From Robiginitomaculum sp. (GTDB lineage Bacteria > Pseudomonadota > Alphaproteobacteria > Caulobacterales > Maricaulaceae): 64,000 bases of DNA. The notes beneath the pieces are model-generated. The model was not told the origin of the DNA. It saw only the letters and a list, made by a program, of their open reading frames with translations, and did not search any database. Below are positions 36,732 through 46,723 of the stretch, one piece after another. The translations under genes were made by a program, and so were the position numbers. Position 1 is the stretch's first letter. Every line of letters starts with the position of its first letter. The DNA lies in contig NVWK01000005.1 in assembly GCA_002733605.1 (NCBI GenBank), forward strand, positions 1-64,000. The letters are read 5' to 3'.

Positions 36732-38261
36732 ATGATAAAACCAAAGCATGAACTGCCAGCTAACTCACTGGAGTTTGAAAACTGTGCATTGATAAAACCG
36801 ACCGGTTTTCGCGAATATGATGCCCGCTGGTGGTTTGGGGATCATGAAAGCATGGCAGGGCGCGGCAAGGCGCCTGATATCAATTTAGCCGGCATACAAT
36901 ACCTTGGGGCCTCACTTGGCACGCTTATACATGAACTTGGTGTGGAGCCTAAAATTGTCGTAGGTCATGATTACCGTTCCTATTCTCTGTCTATCAAACA
37001 AGCCCTGATCGTTGGCTTGATGAGCGCAGGTATAGAGGTGAAAGACATAGGCCTTGCCCTGTCGCCAACCGCCTATTTTGCGCAATTTGCCCTTGATGTG
37101 GCCTGTGTGGCGATGGTGACGGCAAGCCATAATACCAATGGCTGGACCGGAGTGAAAATGGGGGTCGAGCGGCCTTTAACATTTGGCCCGACCGAAATGA
37201 CCCGTTTGAAAGACATTGCCCTTGAAGGGGCAGCTATTAACCGCAGCGGTGGCGGATATGAAAAAATAGAGGGCATGGCCGAGCTTTATATGCGTGATCT
37301 TGCCAAAGGCATCAAAATCAAGCGTAAAATCCGGGTTGTGGCGGCTTGCGGCAACGGAACCGCAGGGGCATTTGCGCCAGATGTTTTGGAAGCCATTGGC
37401 GTTGAAGTTATTCCGGTTCAATGCGAGCTTGACCATAATTTTCCGGCTTATAACCCCAATCCAGAAGACATGAAAATGTTGCATGCCATGCGAGACGCAG
37501 TCCTGGAACACAAGGCCGATTTGGCCGTCGGGTTTGACGGGGACGGAGATCGCTGCGGGGTTGTTGACAATGAAGGAGAAGAAATTTTTGCCGACAAAGT
37601 CGGGGTTATGCTCGCCCGTGATTTGTCAGCCGAGTTTAAAAACGCACAATTTGTTGCCGATGTGAAATCAACGGGGCTGTATCTTACCGATCCGGTTTTG
37701 ATAAAAAACGGGGCTAAAACCGATTACTGGAAAACGGGTCATTCCTATATTAAACGCCGGAGCAAAGAAATCGGGGCTCTTGTCGGGTTTGAAAAATCGG
37801 GCCATTATTTCTTCAATGCGCCTATCGGGCGGGGTTATGATGACGGGATTTTATCCGCGATTGCCATTTTGCAAATGCTGGATCGCAACCCTGACAAATC
37901 CATGGCCGATTTACGCCGCGACCTTCCCAAAACATGGGGCAGCCCAACCATGTCCCCTGCGTGTGCAGACGAAGTTAAATACGGTGTCGTGGACAGAGTG
38001 ATTGCAGAATACAAGCAGGCTTTTGAAAATGGAGACAAGCTTCTGGGTCAAAGCATTCGTGATCTTATCACTGTAAATGGCGTGCGTGTGGTGCTTGAAG
38101 ATGGGACATGGGGTCTGGTACGAGCCAGCTCCAACACCCCCAACCTTGTTGTTGTTGTAGAAAGCCCAACCTCGGAAGCAAATAAAACGGCTATGTTTCG
38201 CGAAATCGAAGCAAGGCTGGCGAAATACCCCGAAATCGGAGAGTATGATCAAAAAATATAG
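36732..38261 (+). CDS. phosphomannomutase/phosphoglucomutase
   Basis: An alpha-D-phosphohexomutase that interconverts hexose 6- and 1-phosphates for GDP-mannose or UDP-glucose synthesis. The phosphoserine loop is 'VTASHNTNGWTGVKMG', the metal loop is 'GFDGDGDRCGVVD', and the sugar-binding loop is 'GFEKSGHYFFN'. Length is 509 aa. GAGGATCGAAAACA before the ATG gives the ribosome-binding site. It converges with glmM, a related mutase, across 65 bp. Substrate preference cannot be fixed by eye. Confidence 0.92.
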   Translation: MIKPKHELPANSLEFENCALIKPTGFREYDARWWFGDHESMAGRGKAPDINLAGIQYLGASLGTLIHELGVEPKIVVGHDYRSYSLSIKQALIVGLMSAGIEVKDIGLALSPTAYFAQFALDVACVAMVTASHNTNGWTGVKMGVERPLTFGPTEMTRLKDIALEGAAINRSGGGYEKIEGMAELYMRDLAKGIKIKRKIRVVAACGNGTAGAFAPDVLEAIGVEVIPVQCELDHNFPAYNPNPEDMKMLHAMRDAVLEHKADLAVGFDGDGDRCGVVDNEGEEIFADKVGVMLARDLSAEFKNAQFVADVKSTGLYLTDPVLIKNGAKTDYWKTGHSYIKRRSKEIGALVGFEKSGHYFFNAPIGRGYDDGILSAIAILQMLDRNPDKSMADLRRDLPKTWGSPTMSPACADEVKYGVVDRVIAEYKQAFENGDKLLGQSIRDLITVNGVRVVLEDGTWGLVRASSNTPNLVVVVESPTSEANKTAMFREIEARLAKYPEIGEYDQKI

Positions 38262-38326
38262 GGGCACGCATGGCAATTTGTTCGCGGATATAGAAGCTAA
38301 ACTGGACACCGAGATTAAAGCAGTTG

Positions 38327-39676
38327 TTAAAGCGCGTTTTCAATAAAGCTGGCAAGCCCGTCCGTTACGTTTTTCACCATGGCAGGATCATCGCCTTCCG
38401 CCATAACGCGGATCAGAGGTTCTGTACCTGAGGCACGGACAAGAAGACGTCCATGCTTGCCCATCTGGGCAGTTGCGTCTTTGATTGCAGATTGCACCGT
38501 GCTGAGCTCAAGTGGGTTTTGCCCGCTATAGCGTACATTTTTCAAGATTTGCGGGACGGGCGTGAACTGGTCAAGCACTTCGCTGGCCGGTTTATCTTTG
38601 CGAATGATCTCGGCCAGAATTTGCAAGGCCGCTATGGTACCGTCGCCGGTCGTACAAAAGTCGGTCATCAAGAGATGGCCGGACTGTTCACCGCCAATAT
38701 TATACCCATCCTGACACATCCGTGCGGCCACATGTCTATCCCCGACAGCCGTGCGAATAAGTTCCAGTTTTTCATCTTGTAAAAACCGCTCCAAGCCAAG
38801 ATTGGACATTACGGTCGCGACAATACCATCGCGTGACAAACGTTGGGTTTGCTTCCAGCCAATGGCGATCAGGGCCAGCAATTGATCGCCGTCAATAATT
38901 TTGCCTTTTTCATCACACATGATCAACCGGTCCGCGTCCCCGTCCAAAGCAATCCCGACATCGGCTTTGTGTTCTAGCACAGCCGCAGATAGGGCCCCGG
39001 TGTCCGTTGATCCACATCCGGCATTAATATTGGTGCCGTCCGGCGTAACGCCGATTGCGATCACTTCTTGTGCGCCCAATTCCCACAAAGTCTCCGGGGC
39101 CGTCCGGTAAGCGGCTCCATTGGCGCAATCTACGACAATTTTGAGACCATTAAGTGTGATCCGGCGCGGAAAGGTCGCTTTGACGATTTCAATATAGCGG
39201 GCTTGCGCATTATCATAGCGTTTGGCACGGCCAAGACCTTCTGCCGTGGCCAGACCTTCGCTAAGATCCGCCTGCATCAATTTTTCAATTTCGACTTCGG
39301 CTTCGTCTGATAGTTTCTTCCCGTCCGGGCCAAATAATTTAATGCCGTTATCGTAAAACTTATTATGGGACGCCGTGATCATCACCCCCAGATCGGCACG
39401 TAAAGAGCGGGTCATCATGGCCACTCCGGGTGTAGGCAAAGGCCCGAACAAACGCACATCCATGCCCACAGCCGTAAATCCGGCCACCAATGCCGGCTCG
39501 ATCATATATCCGGACAGACGTGTATCTTTGCCAATGACCACACTATGACGGCGACCATGTTCACGCAAAAAATACTTTCCGGCCGCCATGCCCAGACGGA
39601 GCACATTCTTGGGTTCCATGCTTCCATGATTGGCCAAGCCGCGAATACCATCCGTACCAAAATACTTCTTGGGCAT
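38327..39676 (-). CDS. glmM: phosphoglucosamine mutase
   Basis: This enzyme converts glucosamine 6-phosphate to glucosamine 1-phosphate for UDP-GlcNAc synthesis. It starts '[11 protein letters not shown]' and has the phosphoserine loop '[15 protein letters not shown]', the metal loop 'ALDGDADR' and 'GGEQSGHLL', all diagnostic of GlmM. The ATG at 39676 follows GGAGAAGG, so the track's 39769 is too long. Length is 449 aa. It is divergent from glmS, so the two consecutive pathway steps share a 208-bp regulatory region. Confidence 0.96.
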   Translation of the reverse strand: MPKKYFGTDGIRGLANHGSMEPKNVLRLGMAAGKYFLREHGRRHSVVIGKDTRLSGYMIEPALVAGFTAVGMDVRLFGPLPTPGVAMMTRSLRADLGVMITASHNKFYDNGIKLFGPDGKKLSDEAEVEIEKLMQADLSEGLATAEGLGRAKRYDNAQARYIEIVKATFPRRITLNGLKIVVDCANGAAYRTAPETLWELGAQEVIAIGVTPDGTNINAGCGSTDTGALSAAVLEHKADVGIALDGDADRLIMCDEKGKIIDGDQLLALIAIGWKQTQRLSRDGIVATVMSNLGLERFLQDEKLELIRTAVGDRHVAARMCQDGYNIGGEQSGHLLMTDFCTTGDGTIAALQILAEIIRKDKPASEVLDQFTPVPQILKNVRYSGQNPLELSTVQSAIKDATAQMGKHGRLLVRASGTEPLIRVMAEGDDPAMVKNVTDGLASFIENAL

Positions 39677-39884
39677 ATTTATACCTTCTCCAGTTTTGTT
39701 TGAATCCTCGAAACTTTTGCAACAAACCGCATTGTGAATTGATGAAATATTGCGTTTATATCCGGGCATTCATACAGTATTTACATAACTTGTTATATAT
39801 ATTTTTGCTATGGGTCAAAGCACACTCATCTTATACGCGTATGATTGTATACCTTTAGGATAAGACTATTTTCAGGGGCCTGCT

Positions 39885-41729
39885 ATGTGTGGAATTATTG
39901 GAATTGCTGGTAATCAACCTGTGACAGACCGGCTGTTGGAGGGTTTGAAACGACTTGAATATCGCGGCTATGATTCTGCCGGTATTGCCGTCATTAATGA
40001 TGATAATGGCCCATCCACTCTGGTACGAAGGCGGGCCGAAGGCAAGATCCGCAATCTGGAAAATTTGATCAACGAGGAACCGCTGGAAGGCCATTTGGGT
40101 ATTGCCCATACCCGTTGGGCTACCCACGGCGCGCCGAACACGATGAATGCGCATCCGCATTTTGCCGGACGGGTTGGTCTTGTTCATAATGGCATCATTG
40201 AAAATTTCACCCTTTTGCGCGATCAGCTTAAAGATACACGTACATTTCAAACAGAAACCGACACGGAGGTTGTTGCCCATCTTATTGATGAAGCCATGAA
40301 ATCCGGTCTCTCTGGCAAGGATGCCTTTGCCGCCTCGCTCAAACAATTAACAGGTGCTTTTGCGATTGGCGTGGTGATTGACGGGGTCGATGGACAGCTG
40401 TTCGCTGCCCGGCGGGGTAGCCCGCTTGCGATTGGTTTGGGAGATGGCGAAAATTATATTGGTTCCGATGCCATTGCGCTGGCGTCTCTCTCGAGCAAGA
40501 TCATATACCTTGAAGAAGGCGACTGGGCCGTTATCACCACGGACAGTGTGGAAATTTTTGATGCAAATGACACACCGGTAGAACGCGCAGTTACGATTGT
40601 TTCGGGGAGTTTGGCCGCGGCCGAAAAAGGGAATTACCGCCACTTCATGCTCAAGGAAATTTATGAGCAACCGGAATCCGTTTCCCACACACTCACCCAT
40701 TATGTGGATGCCTTTCACCATAAGGTAAAAACTCTGGCAGAGCTTGACATGGAGGGACTGGATTGGAACAAGCTTGAACGCCTTTCGCTGATTGCTTGCG
40801 GTACGGCGGCCTATGCGGCCTCTATTGCAAAATATTGGTTTGAACAGCTCGCTCATATGCCTGTTGATGTAGATATTGCCTCCGAATTTCGCTATCGCCG
40901 CCCGGCATTGACAAAAAAATCCATGGCGATCGCTGTCTCCCAGTCGGGAGAAACGGCAGATACTCTGGCGGCCTTGAGATATTGCCAATCCAAAGGTTTG
41001 CAGACGGCTGCAATTGTCAATGTGATGAGTTCCAGCATGGCCCGCGAGGCCGACTTTGCCATGCCCATTAATGCAGGCCCCGAGATAGGGGTCGCTTCGA
41101 CCAAAGCCTTTACATCCCAACTGACAGCGCTTTTATCACTGGCCATATCTGCGGGTGTTAGGCGCGGGCTTATTGATGGTTCCCGCGAAAAGAACCTTGC
41201 TGAAGCCCTGACCCAAATGCCGCGCCTGATCGCGGAAACTCTGACTTTGGACGCAGATATAGAAGCCCTCGCCCTTGATTTATCAAAGGCCGATAGTGCG
41301 TTCTATCTCGGACGCGGTGTGCATTACCCGTTGGCATTGGAGGGGGCTTTAAAGCTTAAGGAAATATCTTATATCCATGCGGAAGGCTATGCGGCGGGTG
41401 AATTGAAGCATGGCCCGATTGCTTTGATTGAAGAGGGCACGCCTGTGATCGTCATCGCGCCAACGGATGCGTTGTTTGAAAAAACTGTCTCCAATATGCA
41501 AGAGGTAGCCACACGAGGTGCGAAAATTCTTCTGATCACCGATTCAGAAGGGGCTAAAAATACAGCCGGCATGACGGACGCAACCTTAATTTGCCCGACA
41601 GTCAGCGTCGAGACGGCTCCGATCATATACGCGATTACCGTCCAGCTTCTGGCCTACCATACGGCTGTGCACCTAGGCACTGACGTAGATCAACCCCGTA
41701 ATTTAGCCAAATCGGTCACAGTGGAATAG
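39885..41729 (+). CDS. glmS: glutamine-fructose-6-phosphate aminotransferase (isomerizing)
   Basis: This enzyme makes glucosamine 6-phosphate from fructose 6-phosphate and glutamine. Catalytic Cys2 begins the mature chain ('MCGIIGIAGN'). The glutaminase domain has 'LEYRGYDSAG', 'HTRWATHG' and 'HNGIIEN', and two SIS domains follow ('SQSGETADTLAALR', 'ASTKAFTSQ'). Length is 614 aa. It is preceded by AGGGGC. No glmS ribozyme pattern is seen in the leader. It is followed by galU 22 bp later. Confidence 0.97.
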   Translation: MCGIIGIAGNQPVTDRLLEGLKRLEYRGYDSAGIAVINDDNGPSTLVRRRAEGKIRNLENLINEEPLEGHLGIAHTRWATHGAPNTMNAHPHFAGRVGLVHNGIIENFTLLRDQLKDTRTFQTETDTEVVAHLIDEAMKSGLSGKDAFAASLKQLTGAFAIGVVIDGVDGQLFAARRGSPLAIGLGDGENYIGSDAIALASLSSKIIYLEEGDWAVITTDSVEIFDANDTPVERAVTIVSGSLAAAEKGNYRHFMLKEIYEQPESVSHTLTHYVDAFHHKVKTLAELDMEGLDWNKLERLSLIACGTAAYAASIAKYWFEQLAHMPVDVDIASEFRYRRPALTKKSMAIAVSQSGETADTLAALRYCQSKGLQTAAIVNVMSSSMAREADFAMPINAGPEIGVASTKAFTSQLTALLSLAISAGVRRGLIDGSREKNLAEALTQMPRLIAETLTLDADIEALALDLSKADSAFYLGRGVHYPLALEGALKLKEISYIHAEGYAAGELKHGPIALIEEGTPVIVIAPTDALFEKTVSNMQEVATRGAKILLITDSEGAKNTAGMTDATLICPTVSVETAPIIYAITVQLLAYHTAVHLGTDVDQPRNLAKSVTVE

Positions 41730-41751
41730 ATTTGCAATTTAGGAAGTTCTC

Positions 41752-42639
41752 ATGAAACAAATTCGTAAAGCGGTATTGCCTGTCGCAGGCCTTGGTACGC
41801 GTGTTCTCCCTGCGACGAAGTCCATTCCAAAAGAAATGATGCCAGTGGTTGACCGCCCGGCCCTGCAATATGTCGTCGATGAAGCCCACGAAGCCGGCAT
41901 TGAGCATATTGTCTTCGTCACCGGCCGTAATAAAGGCGCCATTGAAGATTATTTCGACAGGGCTTATGAGCTGGAAGCCATTCTACAACTTAAAAATAAA
42001 ACAGCCATTCTGGAACGTTTGCAAAAAGAATTGCCCATTGCAGGGGCAACCAGCTTTGTGCGTCAGCAAACACCGCTCGGTCTTGGGCATGCCATCTGGT
42101 GTGCGCGCGATATCATCGGAGATGAACCGTTTGCCGTCCTGTTACCGGATGTGTTGGTAAAATCCAGCCCCGGATGTTTAAAGCAAATGGTGGAAGCCTA
42201 TGCGGAAACAGGTGGCAATATGATTGCTGTCGATCAAATTCCAGCAGATCAAACTGATAAATATGGTGTCATCGCCCCTAAATCCCAAAACGGCAAGCTT
42301 TATGAAATGAGCGGAATGGTGGAAAAACCGGCGCCGAAAGATGCGCCTTCAAATTTAAAGATAACCGGGCGTTATATTTTACAGCCGGAGATTTTCAAAT
42401 TTCTTGAGTTGCAAAAACCGGGTGCAGGGAATGAAATCCAGCTCACGGATGCGATGGCGAAACTTATGGAAGTGTCGCCATTTCATGCATTGGAATACGA
42501 CGGGCAGGATTATGATTGTGGTTCCAAGCTGGGATATTTCGAGGCCGTTTGTGCTTACGCCGTAGACCATGAAGAAATTGGAGAAGAGGCCCGCGCGCTT
42601 ATTCAGGGGTTTTGTAAATTACCGGAATATAAATCCTAG
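41752..42639 (+). CDS. galU: UTP-glucose-1-phosphate uridylyltransferase
   Basis: This enzyme makes UDP-glucose for LPS, glycolipids and other glycans. It has the nucleotidyltransferase signature 'VLPVAGLGTRVLPATKSIPKEM', then 'VDRPALQYVVDEA', 'GLGHAIWCARD' and 'GRYILQPEIF', typical of GalU. Length is 295 aa. AGGAAG precedes the ATG. It probably shares a transcript with glmS. It converges with the Hsp70-like gene across 33 bp with no clear terminator hairpin. Confidence 0.96.
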   Translation: MKQIRKAVLPVAGLGTRVLPATKSIPKEMMPVVDRPALQYVVDEAHEAGIEHIVFVTGRNKGAIEDYFDRAYELEAILQLKNKTAILERLQKELPIAGATSFVRQQTPLGLGHAIWCARDIIGDEPFAVLLPDVLVKSSPGCLKQMVEAYAETGGNMIAVDQIPADQTDKYGVIAPKSQNGKLYEMSGMVEKPAPKDAPSNLKITGRYILQPEIFKFLELQKPGAGNEIQLTDAMAKLMEVSPFHALEYDGQDYDCGSKLGYFEAVCAYAVDHEEIGEEARALIQGFCKLPEYKS

Positions 42640-42672
42640 ACCAGAGACGTGGGTATATAAAAACAGTTTAAT

Positions 42673-44586
42673 TCAAAGTAAAAATAGCACTGCGCGTTCA
42701 TGGGTGCGTTGCAAAAATGCGGTTTCTAAAGTGGTAATCAATTCTTGCGTGAACCGGGATGCGGCCTCGTCATTCCAAGCCGTTGCTACAGATTTTATCA
42801 ATTCATCGCGTTGGCTATTGGCGGCTTTTCTCACGCGGCTATTGGTCATTAATTTGCGGGCAAGGATGGGAATTTTTGCAGAACGGAGCTTGCCTTCCAA
42901 GGCCTTGCGGCCAAAGAAAAACCCGCCAACACCCAGTGCGCCCCCTACGGCAATGCCGATCGGGTTTGCCAGCAGCGGAGCCAATAGGTTGGCTTTGGCC
43001 AGCAAGACACCAATGAGGATTGCCGAGACGGTTGTTCCGGCCAGAGCGGTGTCGTTTTCCAGACTGGCCACTTGGGGTGCGGCGACGCTTAAGCCTTCAA
43101 GGTGGCGGCTGATATGGGCATTGTCATCAAGGGACAACACCATGGCCGGCAAACCATGATCGCGACAAAGCGGGTCGGTAATATGTTCGATAGAACGTTG
43201 TAATTCTGCAAACCAATTTTCAATTGCGGGCCGCAATGTGGATTGGGCTTCGTCACTGCCTAGCCACATTTGCACACGCTCGTTTAGAACCGCTTCGACC
43301 CCGTCCAGGTTTTCGATTTTGCCTTTGCGCCAATCTGCAAATGCGGGCACAACGCAGGCTTTAATCAGGGCATCGACCAAAACCGGCGCCAATATATCGC
43401 CAAGCCCTTCGCTGGCGGTTTTGGCTTTCTCAAATACGGGGCCGCCTTCGCTGACCAATTCCGCGACAGCATCTTGAAAGCTGGCATGCAGATATTCAAA
43501 CCGGCCCAACCAGGCCAAGCCCCTTGCAATGGCAAATTCCGGTTCTGCACCGCGCACAACACGGGCATCCGGGAAAGCTTTCTCGCAGGCCGGGGCAACC
43601 AAGGGGAGGCGCGAAGCCCCACCCGTCAGCAACACCGTTTGCGGGGCACGTCCGCCCAAACCCTGCACCGCTTCTTTCAGGGCGTAGTCAAATGTTTCGG
43701 GCCAGTTAAATCCGTTAAGCGCGGGTATTGGTGCCTTTAAAATTGCTTTGGCGTCGGCTTTATCCATGCGGATTTCAAACAAAACACCTCCTGCAACAGG
43801 CAGGCGGCGGATCATTTCAACCGACGTTTCTTCACCGTTGAAATATTGTTCTTTGGCAAGACGGCACCAATATTCCATGATCGGGCGATAATAGGGATAG
43901 CGCGCAATCAATTTTTCTATTTTTTTGCGCTCAGGCTGGCGCTCAAGATTGCGTTCGAAAATGAGTGTGTCCAGAAGTCCCGAGCCCAAAACATTATGGC
44001 CGACATCTTCTGCGTCCAGATCCATGCAATAGGTAAAGTCCGTGGTGGATGACCCAATGTCGACAATGAGCACACTTGAACGTGCAGCTTCTAAAGACAG
44101 ATACCCTTGCTCCAGAGCTGTCATAAGTGCCGCACGGGATTCGGGTACAATGCGTACGGTTTTCAAGCCAGCGCTTTGTATTAAGCCGGTATAGTTTTTC
44201 CGATCCTGGGCGTCCCATCCCGATGGGCAACCGACAATGAATTGGCTTTGGGATAGGCCCTGGATTTTCTTGTCTTTGGCAAGGTCAGTGAACAGTGTTT
44301 TTGTAAACAGACGTGTCGGAATTTGGGTGGCGTCATCAGTAATATCGCGGCTTTTGAACTTCACCCAGACATGGTCTTTACGGTCTCCAATCGCGACTAA
44401 ATTGACCGCTTGTGCCCCGATGCGTACACCAGTTTTACCTTTGGCAACGGCGGTGACGAAACTGCGCTCGCCCATATATTCTAAAATTTCCGGCTCCCGT
44501 GCAGAGCCACTATAGGCCCGACCAATAGCCGTTTCCCCGTGGCCAAGATCATAGCCAACAAACTCAATATTCCCAGAGTTACTCAT
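42673..44586 (-). CDS. Hsp70-like ATPase with C-terminal membrane hairpin
   Basis: A 637-aa protein with an actin/Hsp70-fold nucleotide-binding domain (about 1-370): phosphate-1 'VGYDLGHGETAIGR' at 10-23, phosphate-2 'LIVDIGSSTTDF' at 173-184 and the adenosine motif 'VLLTGGASRLP' at 318-328. There is no recognisable DnaK substrate-binding beta domain or lid. Instead a helical region (370-500) leads to a glycine-rich hydrophobic hairpin (about 518-560, 'SAILIGVLLAKANLLAPLLA', 'GIAVGGALGVGGFFFG') and a helical tail. The start is ATG 44586, overlapping the upstream stop as ATGA. It is coupled to a membrane protein whose C-terminus looks GrpE-like, suggesting a dedicated membrane-bound Hsp70 system. 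The client is unknown. Confidence 0.8.
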   Translation of the reverse strand: MSNSGNIEFVGYDLGHGETAIGRAYSGSAREPEILEYMGERSFVTAVAKGKTGVRIGAQAVNLVAIGDRKDHVWVKFKSRDITDDATQIPTRLFTKTLFTDLAKDKKIQGLSQSQFIVGCPSGWDAQDRKNYTGLIQSAGLKTVRIVPESRAALMTALEQGYLSLEAARSSVLIVDIGSSTTDFTYCMDLDAEDVGHNVLGSGLLDTLIFERNLERQPERKKIEKLIARYPYYRPIMEYWCRLAKEQYFNGEETSVEMIRRLPVAGGVLFEIRMDKADAKAILKAPIPALNGFNWPETFDYALKEAVQGLGGRAPQTVLLTGGASRLPLVAPACEKAFPDARVVRGAEPEFAIARGLAWLGRFEYLHASFQDAVAELVSEGGPVFEKAKTASEGLGDILAPVLVDALIKACVVPAFADWRKGKIENLDGVEAVLNERVQMWLGSDEAQSTLRPAIENWFAELQRSIEHITDPLCRDHGLPAMVLSLDDNAHISRHLEGLSVAAPQVASLENDTALAGTTVSAILIGVLLAKANLLAPLLANPIGIAVGGALGVGGFFFGRKALEGKLRSAKIPILARKLMTNSRVRKAANSQRDELIKSVATAWNDEAASRFTQELITTLETAFLQRTHERAVLFLL

Positions 44587-45485
44587 GAGGATTTCCACAC
44601 AGTACCGCGGCGCAGCACCACCCCGTCCGCCATCAGCGCCGGAGCCGCTTGTTTTGTTTTCACACCGTCCATATCAAGCGCGGGCAGCACATCAAACAGT
44701 TTAGCCGTCTTGCGGGAATATTTGACGATTTCAATGCCTTCCGTGTTTAGAATACTTTCCAGCTCGCTCCCGACAAGTTTCAAAGCAAAATCCGTATCCC
44801 CTACGGCCTTGGCTTCCAGCAAGCCTTGCACAAACCCCATCAACCGCACATCATCACGCCAATGTGTCTCAGTAGTAGGTTCGGCGAGGCGCATTAAAAT
44901 ATGATCGGCTGTGCGCAGGGCATCGGCCAATGTATCAACATACCCGCCCGCTTCGACAGAAATATGGGCGTCGGCCAAGAAAGACTGTCCGCCCGGCCCT
45001 TCTAGCAAAGGTGTTTTCTTACGGCCTATGAACGGGATTTTTGAGAGATAATGCTTCCAGTCTTTCGGGTCAAAAAACCGCAGAGCCGCCAGAACCAAAG
45101 CCGTCATCATGGTCAGGCGCGAAGCCTGTACAAAACCTGCCAGAAAAAACACCAATGCCGCACTATAAAACAAAGTGCTCCCTGCGATAACGCGCCTAGA
45201 TGATTTCGGGACCTCGCGCCAGACAATCTCGGCGCTGACGCCACGGTCCAGAACACCCGCGCCGGATTTGACCATTTCCAGCAACCACAATCCGGCCTTT
45301 TCGAGATGCATATTTTCGGTCTGTTTTGCGAACAGATTGCCTGTCCTGTCCAGTGCACGGCGGGCTTCTGCTACAGATTGTGCCGAGGATAAATCCTGTT
45401 CCGATATGGCCAGCCGCAAAGCTTCACGCTCAGTTTCGAAGGCGCGGGCTAGAGAGGGGATATTGGCTGGCAGGTTCTCGGTCAT
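44583..45485 (-). CDS. membrane protein with GrpE-like C-terminal region, partner of the Hsp70-like ATPase
   Basis: A 300-aa protein with an N-terminal helical, coiled-coil-like part (1-95, 'EREALRLAISEQDLSSAQSV'), two membrane segments (about 99-120 and 122-138) and a C-terminal domain (175-300). That domain has a long helix 'VDTLADALRTADHILMRL', then 'LESILNTEGIEIVKYS', 'KLFDVLP' and a final 'APALMADGVVLRRGTVW'. This order resembles GrpE, where long helices are followed by 'L..xGVE.I', 'FDPxxHEAV' and 'GRVLRPAxV'. The resemblance is by eye and weak in identity, so a nucleotide-exchange role is a hypothesis. Coupling to the Hsp70-like gene (ATGA) supports it. Confidence 0.65.
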   Translation of the reverse strand: MTENLPANIPSLARAFETEREALRLAISEQDLSSAQSVAEARRALDRTGNLFAKQTENMHLEKAGLWLLEMVKSGAGVLDRGVSAEIVWREVPKSSRRVIAGSTLFYSAALVFFLAGFVQASRLTMMTALVLAALRFFDPKDWKHYLSKIPFIGRKKTPLLEGPGGQSFLADAHISVEAGGYVDTLADALRTADHILMRLAEPTTETHWRDDVRLMGFVQGLLEAKAVGDTDFALKLVGSELESILNTEGIEIVKYSRKTAKLFDVLPALDMDGVKTKQAAPALMADGVVLRRGTVWKSS

Positions 45486-45544
45486 GGGGAAGATTTTGCG
45501 ACAATGTGCAGAAGAGTCAAGTTATTAGGTGGTAAGATGGTCGC

Positions 45545-46684
45545 TCAGTGTCCTGATTTTTCTTCCGCTGCATCTTGCTTTCGCAAGATTTCAGCCCGTT
45601 CCTCAACCTGTGAAATGATATCTTCGATCATGTCTTCATTGGCGGTTTTACCGGTGCGGGCACCGGCAGAATACATCATGCCATAGCCAGCCTTGCCGCC
45701 TGTAAATCCAATATCTGTATAGGCGGCTTCGCCAGGCCCGTTGACGACACAGCCGATGATCGACAAGGTGATTGGTTCGCTGATATGGGCAAGGCGTTCT
45801 TCGAGGGTGGCGACGGTTGTGATCACGTCAAAGCCTTGGCGCGAGCACGAGGGGCAAGAAATGATATTGATGCCGCGCGTGCGTAAATTCAGGGATTTAA
45901 GAATATCATATCCGGTTTTGATTTCCTCCACAGGATCTGCGGACAAGGACACACGGATGGTGTCGCCTATGCCTGCCCACAGCAGAGCGCCCATACCGAT
46001 CGCCGACTTTATGCCGCCTGTGCGTAAGCCACCCGCTTCTGTCACGCCCAGATGGATCGGGCAATCAATGGCGTCTGCCAAGCCGTGATAGGCGGCCACG
46101 GTCATGAACACATCGGAGGCCTTGACCGAAATTTTAAAGTCGTGGAAATCTTCGTCTTGAAGCATACGCGCATGCATCAGGGCGCTTTCCACCATGGCGT
46201 CAGGGCAAGGTTCGCCGTATTTCTCCAGTAAGCTTTTTTCGAGACTGCCTGCATTTACACCGATACGGATCGAACATCCGTTAGCGCGGGCCGCTTTGAC
46301 CACTTCGCGCACTCGGTGTTGGCCGCCAATATTGCCCGGATTAATCCGTAAACACGCAGCTCCGTTTTCGGCCGCTTCTATGCCACGCTGATAGTGAAAA
46401 TGAATGTCGGCGACAATCGGTACATTTACCGCTTTTGTAATATCTGCGAGCGCATGCGAACTTTCCGGATCAGGACAGGAAATACGCACAATATCCGCAC
46501 CCGCCTCTTCCAAGGCCCGTACCTGCCCTATGGTCGCTTGCACATCGGGGGTCAGTGTATTGGTCATGGATTGGACGCTGATAGGGGCGTCCCCGCCTAC
46601 GGGAACGTTCCCCACCATAATTTGCCGCGATTTTCGCCGCACAATTTGTCGCCAAGGACGAATATGATCGTATGCGTTGCTCAT
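45545..46684 (-). CDS. ispG: 4-hydroxy-3-methylbut-2-enyl diphosphate synthase
   Basis: The penultimate enzyme of the MEP isoprenoid pathway, a [4Fe-4S] protein that reduces MEcPP to HMBPP. It starts with '[20 protein letters not shown]', then '[12 protein letters not shown]' and 'RISCPD'. The cluster cysteines lie in '[12 protein letters not shown]' and '[12 protein letters not shown]'. Length (379 aa) is that of the single-domain bacterial form. It lies 39 bp after RodZ on the same strand and 59 bp before the GrpE-like/Hsp70 pair, so all four could be co-transcribed. Confidence 0.96.
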   Translation of the reverse strand: MSNAYDHIRPWRQIVRRKSRQIMVGNVPVGGDAPISVQSMTNTLTPDVQATIGQVRALEEAGADIVRISCPDPESSHALADITKAVNVPIVADIHFHYQRGIEAAENGAACLRINPGNIGGQHRVREVVKAARANGCSIRIGVNAGSLEKSLLEKYGEPCPDAMVESALMHARMLQDEDFHDFKISVKASDVFMTVAAYHGLADAIDCPIHLGVTEAGGLRTGGIKSAIGMGALLWAGIGDTIRVSLSADPVEEIKTGYDILKSLNLRTRGINIISCPSCSRQGFDVITTVATLEERLAHISEPITLSIIGCVVNGPGEAAYTDIGFTGGKAGYGMMYSAGARTGKTANEDMIEDIISQVEERAEILRKQDAAEEKSGH

Positions 46685-46723
46685 ATGCAGAGATATAGAC
46701 CAGCTTTTGTAAGGATCAAAGCG

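Noticed and set aside
39677-39884. glmS ribozyme in the glmS leader
   Set aside because: No matching core was recognised, and this ribozyme is mainly known from Gram-positive bacteria.
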